62,792 nucleotides of DNA from an uncultured Fibrobacter sp. (lineage in GTDB: Bacteria; Fibrobacterota; Fibrobacteria; Fibrobacterales; Fibrobacteraceae). The position numbers and the translations under genes were made by a program. Below are positions 17,895 through 26,071 of the stretch, piece after piece. Below the pieces are notes generated by a model, which saw nothing but the letters and a program-made list of their open reading frames with translations, did no database searches and had not been told where the DNA came from. Every line of letters starts with the position of its first letter. The first letter of the stretch is position 1. The stretch lies in assembly GCA_934699585.1 (NCBI GenBank), contig CAKUWY010000019.1:1-62792 (forward strand). The letters run 5' to 3'.

Positions 17895-18449
17895 ATGAAA
17901 TTTGCCGTTCCCGTTTTGTTTATGTTGAGCCTTGCGGTAAGCGTTTTTGCCGCTCCGCCCCAGGGTAGTTCCGGGAACGTTTCCATATCCTCTACCGAGC
18001 GGATGCTTATCCAGATGCTCCTGAGCGACGAAAGCTTTGGCCCTACCTTCATGGAAAGGTGCACCGCTGAGGCAGATAGCCTGCTGGGAACGAAACAGTC
18101 AAAAGAAACCTGTGTCTGTGCGTTCAATCACTTGGTCAGGAACGATACCCTGCTCTACCTCTTGATGAAATCCATGGATGCTAACGGCGAAATCAAGGAT
18201 TTCGGCCCGTTGGGCATGCGGCTCCTTTCGCCATGCCTCCCACCGGAATTTACTCCCGAGATGGAAAAGTCCATCGAAGACGAATGTCTCCGGGTGGTCC
18301 GTGGCGGAAACAAGTCCCGCTGCAAGTGCGCCTACAAGCATATCAAAAAGAATTACACGGTAAAGTCCTTGCTAGAAGAGATTTCCCTGGACAGGGAAAA
18401 GCTCCGGCTGAAGCTGGTGGGCCTTGTCGGAAGGTGCGTCGTCCCCTAA
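17895..18449 (+). CDS. Secreted protein with duplicated CxCA(F/Y)xH module
   Basis: The 184-residue product has a signal peptide (FAVPVLFMLSLAVSVFAAPP, cleavage after about 20). Two similar segments follow: C-x14-17-CVCAFNHLVRNDTLLYLL (about 55-90) and C-x13-CKCAYKHIKKNYTVKSLL (about 130-160). Each has a lone Cys, then C-x-C-A-aromatic-x-H about 15 residues later. This could be a disulfide or metal motif; it is not a CxxCH haem site. No named family is recognised. The VanZ-like gene begins 10 bp downstream. Confidence 0.72.
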   Translation: MKFAVPVLFMLSLAVSVFAAPPQGSSGNVSISSTERMLIQMLLSDESFGPTFMERCTAEADSLLGTKQSKETCVCAFNHLVRNDTLLYLLMKSMDANGEIKDFGPLGMRLLSPCLPPEFTPEMEKSIEDECLRVVRGGNKSRCKCAYKHIKKNYTVKSLLEEISLDREKLRLKLVGLVGRCVVP

Positions 18450-18458
18450 GGAATAAAA

Positions 18459-18875
18459 ATGTTCGAGTCCCTGTTCCAGAAATACCCTTTCTTTCGCGCT
18501 GTACCTTGCATCCTCTGCATGGCGATTGTCTTCAAGCTGTCGTCCTTGACCAACGAACAGCTGGAAGATTTTCCACAGATTTGGGACAAGCTGGCCCACT
18601 TTCTGGAATATGCCACCCTCGCGGGTTGCTACGCCATGATCTGGACCCGAAACGAATGGTCCAGGCGGCAGTGGTTGCGGGTCTTGATTGTGGGAGTTCT
18701 CGCCTTGGCCTACGGCTGTACCGACGAATACCACCAGAGCTTTGTAGAGGGTCGGGACTGTAGCGCTTTTGACCTGGTGGCGGACTTGACAGGCGGCCTG
18801 TTCGGCGGAATCGTCTATGCCGTCATCACGCGGATTCTGAACCGCTTCGACCCGGTGGAAAAAAATGTGAAGTGA
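18459..18875 (+). CDS. VanZ-family membrane protein
   Basis: The 138-residue protein has about four helices and the VanZ-like pattern: an early helix with MAIVFKLSSLTNEQ, WDKLAHFLEYATLAGCYA, then LAYGCTDEYHQSFVEGRDCSAFDLVADLTGGLFGG. The D-K-x-x-H-F-x-E-Y and D-E-x-x-Q-x-F-x-x-G-R motifs are characteristic. VanZ confers teicoplanin tolerance in enterococci, but most chromosomal homologues have unknown roles. It is 9 bp downstream of the secreted Cys-rich protein and probably in one operon with it. Confidence 0.88.
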   Translation: MFESLFQKYPFFRAVPCILCMAIVFKLSSLTNEQLEDFPQIWDKLAHFLEYATLAGCYAMIWTRNEWSRRQWLRVLIVGVLALAYGCTDEYHQSFVEGRDCSAFDLVADLTGGLFGGIVYAVITRILNRFDPVEKNVK

Positions 18876-18877
18876 GA

Positions 18878-18977
18878 GGTGTGAGATTAGTAATGAGTTG
18901 TCGGTTATCAGTATATAATTTGGCGCCAAAGGCGCGACTATAAGAACTCATAACTCATAACTCACGACTCATAACTT
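18878..18977. repeat. Degenerate phrase repeat (CTCATAA) between convergent genes
   Basis: It holds GAGTTGTCGGTTATCAGT (shared with 9129-9146), a palindrome GGCGCC-AAA-GGCGC, then four near-copies of CTCATAA/CTCACGA. No coding sequence is seen. The genes on both sides point into it. Confidence 0.6.
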
Positions 18978-19937
18978 CTAGAATTCCCCCAGCAGAATAA
19001 TCTCCCGTTTCAGTTCAATCCTGAATTTTTCGGAAACTTTATTTTGTACGTACTCGCTGAGGCTCTTGATGTCTTGGGCCGTAGCGCCCCCTGCATTCAC
19101 GATGAAGTTGGCATGTAGCGTGCTCACTTCGGCGCTACCTATGCGATAGCCTTTGAGCCCGGCCTGCTCGATGTAGTAGCCGGGGGCGATTTGCGTGGGC
19201 GTTTCAGCCGCTCCCTTGTCAAGCCGCTTGAAGGTGGAGCCTGCGTTGGGCATGTTCAGGGGCTGCGTGGCCTTGCGTTTGGCCATGCACTCGGCCAGTT
19301 CCGCTTCCAGGTCGGCGGCGGTCAGTCCCTGCGAACTTGCGCTTTGTAGCTGGAACGTAGCCGCGAGAATGATTTTTCCATTGTCATCCCCGGCGCCATT
19401 GTTGCCGTTACTGAAAACGCTCCGTCTGTAGCCGAAACCGCATTCGTCAGCGGACAGCTCACGGATGTTCCCGCCAGCATCAAGGACCGTCACGCCGGTG
19501 CAGGCTTGTCCGATTTCTTGGCCGTAGGCACCTGCGTTCATATATACCGCCCCGCCCAAGGTCCCGGGGATGCCGGCCAGCTTGTGGATTCCGGCGTAGC
19601 CCTGCTTGAGGGTGTGCCGGGCGAACCTGCCCAGGGGTGTTGCCGCACCTACCTTGAACTTGCCGTTCCCCAGGTCCATGATTTCCGAAAAATCTCCGGC
19701 GAGGGAGATGATCATGCCGTCGTAGCCCTTGTCCGAGACCAACAGGTTGGTCCCGTTACCCAAAATGAAATGTGGGAGATGTTTTTCCCGAGCAAATGAA
19801 AGCGCATTTTTCAGGCTTTCTATGGAGCTCACCTTGGCAAAATACCGCGCAGGGCCGCCCACCTTGAAGGAGGTGTGCACGCTCATCGGCTCGTTTTCCT
19901 GGATAAACGGAGGGTTGGTTGGTTCCGTAATTTGCAT
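18978..19937 (-). CDS. murB: UDP-N-acetylenolpyruvoylglucosamine reductase
   Basis: The 319-residue protein shows the FAD-binding block (MSVHTSFKVGGPARYFAK, FILGNGTNLLVSDKGYDG), GIPGTLGGAVYMNAGAYG, GYRRSVF (catalytic Tyr/Arg area), NAGSTFKR and the C-terminal AGLKGYRIGSAEVSTLHANFIVN. It reduces UDP-GlcNAc-enolpyruvate to UDP-MurNAc in peptidoglycan synthesis. Length and motifs fit type I/II MurB. The xseA gene lies 39 bp upstream on the same strand. Confidence 0.95.
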   Translation of the reverse strand: MQITEPTNPPFIQENEPMSVHTSFKVGGPARYFAKVSSIESLKNALSFAREKHLPHFILGNGTNLLVSDKGYDGMIISLAGDFSEIMDLGNGKFKVGAATPLGRFARHTLKQGYAGIHKLAGIPGTLGGAVYMNAGAYGQEIGQACTGVTVLDAGGNIRELSADECGFGYRRSVFSNGNNGAGDDNGKIILAATFQLQSASSQGLTAADLEAELAECMAKRKATQPLNMPNAGSTFKRLDKGAAETPTQIAPGYYIEQAGLKGYRIGSAEVSTLHANFIVNAGGATAQDIKSLSEYVQNKVSEKFRIELKREIILLGEF

Positions 19938-19976
19938 ACATCAAATATAGGTTATAGAGAGCAATTTACATTTAGA

Positions 19977-21275
19977 CTACTGCACTACGGACTGGACCGT
20001 TCCATCGGAGAGGCGGGTAGTTATGAGGTCGCCGGCCTTGACCTGATCCTTGCTCCGGATGAACTTGCCGTTTGCATCCAGGGTGAAGGAATACCCCCTG
20101 GCAAGGGCGGTTTCCGGGCTTGCGCTCTTGACTTTCAGCTCCGTAATTTCGAACTTGGCCTTTTCCAAATCCAGAATCTTGCGGGAACCTTGCTTTAGGC
20201 CTTCCTCGTTTCGGGAGACGCGCTGGAATTCGTTCCGCAAGATAAACTGGACCTCCTTAGCTAGGGACGTTCCCTTGATGGCCAATCCGGATTTTTCCTG
20301 CTGAATTCGGCCAAAGACGGCTTGCTGGAGGGAATGGGCGAGACCCGAAAGTTCTTCCCTGGTTTCGGACAGGAGCGTCTTGGCGCTATCCTGGATGCCA
20401 GCCACCAGCGTAAGCATGGCCTGCCAGCTTTCAGTCATCCGCTCCACCAGGCGCTTTGCGCAGTCCGTCGGCGTAATGCACGAAAGGTAAGCCACTTCGT
20501 CAAGCAGGCTCTTGTCGATTTCGTGCCCGATGCCCGTAAAGACCGGAACAGGGTAGTTCGCCACGGCACGGCACAGGGCTTCGCTGTCAAAATAGTTCAG
20601 GTCCGTCTTGGAACCGCCACCACGGACAATGCACACCACATCGATTTCAGGATCCTGTTGCAATCGTTCAAGAGCTGCAAGGACGGTGGATTCCGTCTCG
20701 TTCCCCTGCATCTTGGCGTATTCGGTCCGGACCTTGAATGCGAAGGGGGAGGCGTCTAGTCGGGTAGTAAAATCCTTGTAGGCCGCCGTAGATTCGCCGG
20801 TAATGAGCCCCACATGGAGCGGGGTAGGGGGCAGCTCCAACTCGGCATTCTTGTGAAGCAGGCCCTCTTCGGTCAATTTTTTCAAGATGGCTTGCCTGGT
20901 AATGGCAAGTTCCCCGATGGTGTAGACCGGGTCGATGTCCAGAATCTGGGCCTGGAATTTACCCAGGGTAATGTACAAATCCGCCTGGACCAGGAAGCAG
21001 ACCTTAATCTGTTCCCGCAAGGTAAAAGGCTTGGCCGCATTTTCGGCCTTTTGGCAGATGGCCGCATATTTGGGGATAAAGCAGGTCAGGGGGAGGGTGG
21101 CCACGGGCTTCACATTGCCTTCTTCGTATTCGGCGATGCTCAGGTAAACCACGCGCTCCTTGACGGTCATTTGCGTAATGACGCCGTGGACCCATACCGC
21201 AGGGGTTTCCGTCAATCTACGCTTGACAGATTGCAGGTATTTGCCGACAGAAAAGGATTTTATGGGCTGGTCCAT
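19977..21275 (-). CDS. xseA: Exodeoxyribonuclease VII large subunit
   Basis: The 432-residue protein has an N-terminal OB-fold (about 1-100; SVGKYLQSVKRRLTETPAVWVHGVITQM), the exonuclease core with VGLITGESTAAYKDF and VCIVRGGGSKTDLNYFDSEALCRAVANYPVPVFTGIGHEIDKSLLDEVA (about 150-270), then a long coiled-coil region and the C-terminal GYSFTLDANGKFIRSKDQVKAGDLITTRLSDG. Exonuclease VII degrades single-stranded DNA with a small XseB subunit, which is not visible next to this gene. It is likely in an operon with murB. Confidence 0.93.
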   Translation of the reverse strand: MDQPIKSFSVGKYLQSVKRRLTETPAVWVHGVITQMTVKERVVYLSIAEYEEGNVKPVATLPLTCFIPKYAAICQKAENAAKPFTLREQIKVCFLVQADLYITLGKFQAQILDIDPVYTIGELAITRQAILKKLTEEGLLHKNAELELPPTPLHVGLITGESTAAYKDFTTRLDASPFAFKVRTEYAKMQGNETESTVLAALERLQQDPEIDVVCIVRGGGSKTDLNYFDSEALCRAVANYPVPVFTGIGHEIDKSLLDEVAYLSCITPTDCAKRLVERMTESWQAMLTLVAGIQDSAKTLLSETREELSGLAHSLQQAVFGRIQQEKSGLAIKGTSLAKEVQFILRNEFQRVSRNEEGLKQGSRKILDLEKAKFEITELKVKSASPETALARGYSFTLDANGKFIRSKDQVKAGDLITTRLSDGTVQSVVQ

Positions 21276-21358
21276 ATTTTTTTCAATTTGTTACACCCCA
21301 AAAGATAATTTTTTTTATTTTATCAAAGTAGATAGATTTAAATGTCCTAGGAGAAACA

Positions 21359-21742
21359 ATGAAATCTTTATTTTTTGTCTCTGGCCTGGTGGCGCTTGCC
21401 CTGGTGGGCTGCGCTGCCAACCAGCATGCTTTGAGCCGTTCCATGGAACAGACCGAAGGCACCCGTGCCGTAGCTACCGAAATCAAGGCGGATTCCGCCA
21501 CCGTCGAAAGCGCCAATGCCCACCTGGATTCTGCAAAGGCCTACATGGAACAGAAAAAGGCCCAGGAAGCCCTGGCCGCCTTTGAAGCGAGCCGTCTGGA
21601 ATACCGTTTGGCCATGCTCCGCGCCGAACGTGATTCCCTGAAAGCCGAAGACGAGCGGGTTGAAGGTGAACTTCGCGCTGATGTGGAACGCAAGCTCCTT
21701 TACCAGAACATTCTGGACAACGAAAACAAGGAGGCCAAATAA
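21359..21742 (+). CDS. DUF4398-like periplasmic lipoprotein
   Basis: The 127-residue product has a lipoprotein signal (LFFVSGLVALALVGC, Cys near 18). A helical domain follows with the repeated pattern ESANAHLDSAKAYMEQKKAQEALAAFEASRLEYRLAMLRAERDSLKAE, as in DUF4398 (TPR-like helical) lipoproteins. Its stop shares one base with the ATG of the OmpA-family gene, so the two are translationally coupled. DUF4398 and OmpA-domain genes often sit together as envelope proteins; a peptidoglycan-associated complex is plausible. Confidence 0.8.
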   Translation: MKSLFFVSGLVALALVGCAANQHALSRSMEQTEGTRAVATEIKADSATVESANAHLDSAKAYMEQKKAQEALAAFEASRLEYRLAMLRAERDSLKAEDERVEGELRADVERKLLYQNILDNENKEAK

Positions 21743-22968
21743 TGAAGACGCTTAAGTTCTTGACCGCCGCCTCCCTGGTTGCCTCGTTTGCCTACGCCGC
21801 CGATGCCGCAGTTCCCGCCGAAGCGACAAAGGCCGCTGAGCCTGCCGAAGCGCCGGCAGCAGAAAGTGCAACGCCCGCAGCCGAAAAGGCTTCTGCTCCT
21901 GCCGACACGGCCAAGAAGGCCGAACCTTCCGTCTATGACGTCTGCATGGATTCCCTGAACGCCCTTGAAGCGAAAATTCCTGCAAATGCCTGGAATACAA
22001 AGCTGACCCTGCTTGAAGCCAAGGCAAAAGCGTCTGACATCCAGAACGAACTGAAAAAGAACCCCAAGGCAAATGTGAAGGCCATGGGTGACAACTGCCT
22101 TCTGTATGCCGAAATCATCAAGACAGAAATCGAGGTTCAGGAACGCCGTACCCACATTTCGGAAAACTGGGAAAAGCGTAACGCCACCAACCGTTCTATC
22201 GAGACCATCCAGGAACAGATTGCCAACGCCCGCAGTGGCAAGGTCTCTAACCTGGCGGCAGACTTGGAAGCCGAAAAGCAGAGGCTCGCCCAGACCAAGG
22301 ACGCCATGAAAGAACAGGAAGCAAAACTCCAGGCCGAAATGCAGCAGAACCGCGAAAAGTTCCTGGCAGAAGCCGCCGAACGCGAGGCCGCCTTGAAGGC
22401 TGCCGGAGAACGTGAAGCCGACCTGCAGAAACAGCTGGAAGCAGAACGCCTGGCTCTGGAAGCCGAAAAGAAGGCCCTTGCCGAAGAACGGGCCAAGGCC
22501 GAAGCGCGCCAGAAAGAGGCTATGAACAAGCTGAACGAACTTCAGTCCAAGCTGATCCAGGTCTCTCAGGATGCCCGCGGAATTATCCTTTCCATGTCCG
22601 ACATCCTCTTCGATGTGGACAAGGCCACCCTGAAACAGGACTTGAAGACCAGCCTTGCCAAGGTGGCGGGAATCCTTACCGTTTACCAGCAGTTTAACGT
22701 GTCCATCGAAGGCAACACCGACAACACGGGCTCTGCCGAACACAACATGAAGCTTTCCCAGCAACGCGCCGACAACGTGATGAACTTCCTTGTAGAACAA
22801 GGAATCGACGCCAGCCGCCTGACCGCCAAGGGCCTCGGCATGACTATGCCCATTGCGGACAATTCCACCAAGGAAGGCCGCCAGAAGAACCGTCGTGTGG
22901 ACTTGGTGATCCAGGACAAGGTGCTGCAGGAATCCGCCGAACCCGAAAAAGCTCCGGAACAGAAGTAA
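21742..22968 (+). CDS. OmpA-family protein with coiled-coil stalk
   Basis: The 408-residue protein has a signal peptide (KTLKFLTAASLVASFAYAADA), an Ala/Pro/Glu-rich segment (about 22-60), a globular stretch with two cysteines, a long coiled coil (about 150-275, rich in EAERLALEAEKKALAEERAKAEA-like heptads) and a C-terminal OmpA peptidoglycan-binding domain (about 285-395; FDVDKATLKQD, IEGNTDNTGSAEHNMKLSQQRADNVMNFL, GLGMTMPIADN, NRRVDLVI). It probably links the outer envelope to peptidoglycan. It overlaps the DUF4398-like gene by one base. Confidence 0.9.
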   Translation: MKTLKFLTAASLVASFAYAADAAVPAEATKAAEPAEAPAAESATPAAEKASAPADTAKKAEPSVYDVCMDSLNALEAKIPANAWNTKLTLLEAKAKASDIQNELKKNPKANVKAMGDNCLLYAEIIKTEIEVQERRTHISENWEKRNATNRSIETIQEQIANARSGKVSNLAADLEAEKQRLAQTKDAMKEQEAKLQAEMQQNREKFLAEAAEREAALKAAGEREADLQKQLEAERLALEAEKKALAEERAKAEARQKEAMNKLNELQSKLIQVSQDARGIILSMSDILFDVDKATLKQDLKTSLAKVAGILTVYQQFNVSIEGNTDNTGSAEHNMKLSQQRADNVMNFLVEQGIDASRLTAKGLGMTMPIADNSTKEGRQKNRRVDLVIQDKVLQESAEPEKAPEQK

Positions 22969-22969
22969 C

Positions 22970-23170
22970 ATGTCCAAGACCGTATCCGCCATGGAAGCAA
23001 GGCAGAACTTCGGTTCGCTCCTGAACCAGGTGGCCTTGCAGAAAGAGGAAGTCGTTATCGAGCGGGCTGGAAAACCCCTGGCTAAGCTCGTGGACGTAGA
23101 TTCCGGCGTGTCCGGAAAACTGGATTTCAGGGATATCAGCAAACTGCCCAACGCCATCTGGGAAAAGTGA
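22970..23170 (+). CDS. Phd/YefM-family antitoxin without adjacent known toxin
   Basis: The 66-residue protein has the Phd/YefM N-terminal DNA-binding fold: KTVSAMEARQNFGSLLNQVALQKEEVVIERAGKPLAKLVDV. The C-terminus (KLDFRDISKLPNAIWEK) would be the toxin-binding tail. It begins 2 bp after the OmpA-family stop. Its stop overlaps the GTG start of the next gene by four bases (GTGA), so that gene is translationally coupled to it. No Doc, RelE or PIN-type toxin is adjacent. Confidence 0.85.
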   Translation: MSKTVSAMEARQNFGSLLNQVALQKEEVVIERAGKPLAKLVDVDSGVSGKLDFRDISKLPNAIWEK

Positions 23171-24264
23171 TTCCGTTCAAGTCTCCAGAATTAAATGACA
23201 GGGAGGCCGCGGCAAAAGCCGTGGCCGTCTCTGGCTATATCGGGAGCGACGCCAGTTTTGCAAACATTTATCTACTCCGCAAAAAATACGGCACGCAAGT
23301 TGCTCTGCAAGACGGATTCCTTTTCCGCTACTACAACGGGCAGGGGAGCCGCCGGGGCTATGCGTTCCCGCTAGGGGAGGGCGATGTGGGGGCGGCGCTC
23401 AAGTGGATAGCAGACGATGCTCGGGCAACGAGCCGTCCGCTGGAATTCTGCCTTGTGGATGAGCCCCGGGCACAAATCTTGCGGGAATATTTCAATGCGA
23501 ATTTCGTCGTCGAAACGGATGGATTTTTTGGCAAGGAAAGCGCCGAGCCTGTTCTCCATTTTGAAAATAACCGTGGCGACAGCGATTACATCTATTCCGC
23601 CGAGGGTCTCGCGACGCTCGCGGGTAACCAGTACCGCAAAAAGCGCAATCATATCTCGCGATTCAACCGCACTTACGGGCAGTTTGAACTGCAAGAAATT
23701 ACTGCTGAAAATGCCGACGTCGCGCTGGAAATCGAAAAGCTATGGCTTAAGTCTGTCGCTGGAGATTCCGCCTGCGAGCCGACCTGCGAATGCGAAGAGG
23801 CCGCTCGTGCCGAATGTTCCGAAGACGAAAAGTCCCGCATGGCGGAATACTGCGCCATCGTGGAAGCGCTGGAAAACTTCGGCGCTCTCCAGATGCGGGG
23901 CGCAGTCCTGTACGTAGAAGGCAAGCCCGTCGGCATGACCATGGCATCTGAAATCGCTCCCGGCGCATGGGACATCCATTTCGAGAAGGTCATTGGGGAA
24001 TATGCGGACAATGGCGGGTATGCCGTCATCAACAAGATGTTTGCCGAACGCCTGGTGGCCGACGGTGCAAAATTCATCAACCGCGAAGAAGACATCGGGC
24101 TCGAAGGCCTTCGCAAGGCAAAACTTTCCTACTACCCGCTGACGATTCTCGACAAAACCCACGTTTCGTGTCGTCTCGACCTTCATTGTCATCCCCGCGA
24201 CTTTACTTGTCATCCCCGTGACCTTACTTGTCATCCCCGCTGTCATTCTGGAGCGCAGCGATAG
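23167..24264 (+). CDS. DUF2156 / phosphatidylglycerol lysyltransferase C-domain protein (GNAT fold)
   Basis: The 365-residue product starts at a GTG inside the end of the antitoxin gene. It matches the DUF2156/LPG_synthase_C pattern: SDYIYSAEGLATLAGNQYRKKRNHISRFNRTYG near 140-170 and HFEKVIGEYADNGGYAVINKMFAERL...FINREEDIGLEGLRKAKLSYYPL near 270-330. These domains have two tandem GNAT folds and transfer aminoacyl groups to lipids or act on unknown substrates. A Cys/Glu-rich insert (CEPTCECEEAARAECSEDE) lies near 205-222. The last 30 residues are encoded by a 21-bp tandem repeat (heptapeptides CHPRDFT, CHPRDLT) that belongs to the dispersed intergenic repeat family, so the native C-terminus was probably overrun. 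Confidence 0.8.
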   Translation: MIPFKSPELNDREAAAKAVAVSGYIGSDASFANIYLLRKKYGTQVALQDGFLFRYYNGQGSRRGYAFPLGEGDVGAALKWIADDARATSRPLEFCLVDEPRAQILREYFNANFVVETDGFFGKESAEPVLHFENNRGDSDYIYSAEGLATLAGNQYRKKRNHISRFNRTYGQFELQEITAENADVALEIEKLWLKSVAGDSACEPTCECEEAARAECSEDEKSRMAEYCAIVEALENFGALQMRGAVLYVEGKPVGMTMASEIAPGAWDIHFEKVIGEYADNGGYAVINKMFAERLVADGAKFINREEDIGLEGLRKAKLSYYPLTILDKTHVSCRLDLHCHPRDFTCHPRDLTCHPRCHSGAQR

Positions 24265-24282
24265 AATCACGGGGATCTCCTA
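24186..24282. repeat. TGTCATCCCCGCG tandem repeat running from coding into intergenic DNA
   Basis: Copies of TTGTCATCCCCG start at 24186, 24207 and 24228, an exact 21-bp period. The element then ends TGTCATTCTGGAGCGCAGCGATAG...GGGGATCTCC. The first 79 bases are translated as the end of the DUF2156 protein. Related elements are at 38436-38590, 55785-55850 and 59534-59561. Confidence 0.75.
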
Positions 24283-24289
24283 GACTAAT

Positions 24290-24802
24290 ATGCTTTCAAG
24301 TCTTTTAACAAAAAAACAATGTGCCGCCTGTAAGTTCTGCTGCTCTTTCCGGCGTCAGAGCCTTTGGGAAACCCCGCTTTTCCCGCCCGAAGTAGTCGAG
24401 AAACTGAGCCAGCCCAATGAATACGGTGTGGTGGGGGAGTTCCGCGCGTTTGTTGACCCGCAAAAATTCTGCGCGGGTCGCCTCGTTCTCGAAAACAATT
24501 ACCGTACCGCCGACCCCGAAGAAGAGGTTCCCTGCACCTTCCTGGACCCGGAACGCGGCTGCATCCTAAAGCCCGAAGACAAGCCCTTCGACTGCTCCAT
24601 CTGGCCGCTACGCATCATGAATAAAGACGGCGAACTCGTCATCGCGCTTACGCCCACATGCCCAAGCATCGGTGCGGTTCCGAGCCAAGCCCTCACCGAA
24701 CTCGTAAAAACAGACCTCGGCGAAAAGATTCTTGCATACGCAAAAGCGCACCCGGAAATCATAAAGGAATACCGGGCAAATTTCCCGATTATTTATCTTT
24801 AG
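24290..24802 (+). CDS. YkgJ-like CxxCxxCC zinc/iron-chelating domain protein
   Basis: The 170-residue protein begins with KKQCAACKFCCSFRRQ, the CxxCxxCC signature of the YkgJ family, and has further cysteines in QKFCAG, VPCTFLDPERGCILKPEDKPFDCSIWP, so about eight cysteines could bind a metal cluster. The C-terminal half is helical. Family members are annotated as putative metal chelators; biochemical function is unknown. Its stop is 3 bases before the tgt start, so they are cotranscribed. Confidence 0.85.
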   Translation: MLSSLLTKKQCAACKFCCSFRRQSLWETPLFPPEVVEKLSQPNEYGVVGEFRAFVDPQKFCAGRLVLENNYRTADPEEEVPCTFLDPERGCILKPEDKPFDCSIWPLRIMNKDGELVIALTPTCPSIGAVPSQALTELVKTDLGEKILAYAKAHPEIIKEYRANFPIIYL

Positions 24803-24805
24803 CTC

Positions 24806-25948
24806 GTGAACAACAATCCCTTCGAACTTCTGGCAAAGTCGCCGCGCAGCAAGGCCCGCCGTGGACGCATTCGCACGGCCCACGGCGTCGTTGAAACGCC
24901 GATTTTTATGCCGGTGGGCACGCTTGCAAGCGTGAAGGGACTTTCAACCCGGGACCTCCGCGAAATGCAGGCGCAAATCATTCTCGCGAACACCTACCAC
25001 CTGTACCTGCGCCCAGGCACCAAGCTGATTGCCGAGGCAGGTGGCGTGCAAAAATTTATGGGCTGGAACGGCCCCATGCTCACCGACAGCGGCGGATTCC
25101 AAGTCTGGAGCCTCAAGAATTTTCGCCACATTACGGTCGACGGCGTGGAATTTAAGAGCCTGCTCGACGGTAGCCGCCACAAGTTTACGCCCGAATCCGT
25201 GATGCAGGCCCAGCGCGAAATCGGCGCCGACATCATCATGGCCTTCGACGAATGCACGCCTTATCCGAGCACTGTCGAGGAGGCCTCGCACTCGTTGGAC
25301 CTGACACTCAAATGGACCCGCCGCGCAGTGGATTGGCTCGAAAAGAATCCGCCTGTCCACGATTACCCGCAATTCTTTTTCGGGATTGTGCAGGGCGGCA
25401 TGCACAAGGAACTCCGAAAAAAATCCATCGAGGCGCTCAAGGAACTCGCTCCCGACGGCTATGCGATGGGCGGCCTTTCCGTAGGCGAACCCGTCGAAAC
25501 CATGTACGAAATTGCAGATTTCTGCACAAATTCGCTGCCTGCTGACCGCGCCCGTTACGTGATGGGAGTCGGCACGCCGTGGAATTTGCTTTCGCTTATT
25601 GCCCGCGGGGTCGACATGTTCGACTGTATTTTGCCTGCGAAAAACGCCCAGGACGGCCTTGTGTATACCAGCAGGGGAGTGCTCCGTTACAAGAACGCCA
25701 AATTTGCGCACCAGCACGATGCGCCGCTGGACCCGGAATGCAATTGCTACTGCTGCCGCAACTACAGCCGCTCCTACCTGCGCCACCTATTCAAAGCCAA
25801 GGAACCCCTCGGCTGGACACTTTCCACCATCCACAACCTGCATTTTTACCTGCACCTGATGCAGCAGGCCCGCGATCACATCGAGGCCGGCGATTTCGAG
25901 GATTGGTCCGCACAAATTATCCCGCAACTCCAGCAGGAAGCGGAATAA
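24806..25948 (+). CDS. tgt: tRNA-guanine transglycosylase (queuine)
   Basis: The 380-residue protein starts at GTG and has the full TGT signature: RRGRIRTAHGVVETPIFMPVGT, ANTYHLYLRPG, GWNGPMLTDSGGFQVWSL with catalytic Asp, MAFDECTPYP, FGIVQGGMHKELR, GYAMGGLSVGEP, RYVMGVGTPWNLL and the zinc ligands CNCYCC...H in the C-terminal part. It exchanges guanine-34 for preQ1 in tRNAs with GUN anticodons such as the tRNA-Asp(GTC) at the start of this window. The YkgJ-like gene is immediately upstream. Confidence 0.96.
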   Translation: MNNNPFELLAKSPRSKARRGRIRTAHGVVETPIFMPVGTLASVKGLSTRDLREMQAQIILANTYHLYLRPGTKLIAEAGGVQKFMGWNGPMLTDSGGFQVWSLKNFRHITVDGVEFKSLLDGSRHKFTPESVMQAQREIGADIIMAFDECTPYPSTVEEASHSLDLTLKWTRRAVDWLEKNPPVHDYPQFFFGIVQGGMHKELRKKSIEALKELAPDGYAMGGLSVGEPVETMYEIADFCTNSLPADRARYVMGVGTPWNLLSLIARGVDMFDCILPAKNAQDGLVYTSRGVLRYKNAKFAHQHDAPLDPECNCYCCRNYSRSYLRHLFKAKEPLGWTLSTIHNLHFYLHLMQQARDHIEAGDFEDWSAQIIPQLQQEAE

Positions 25949-26071
25949 TTATACCTAAAATTCCCAAGATTATTGGTTTTCTATTCCTATAATAGTGAAA
26001 ATTCGACGATTTTATCTTTAAAAATATGGATAACATCCATAAAATTAAAGATTCCCACCAACTAAACCTAG

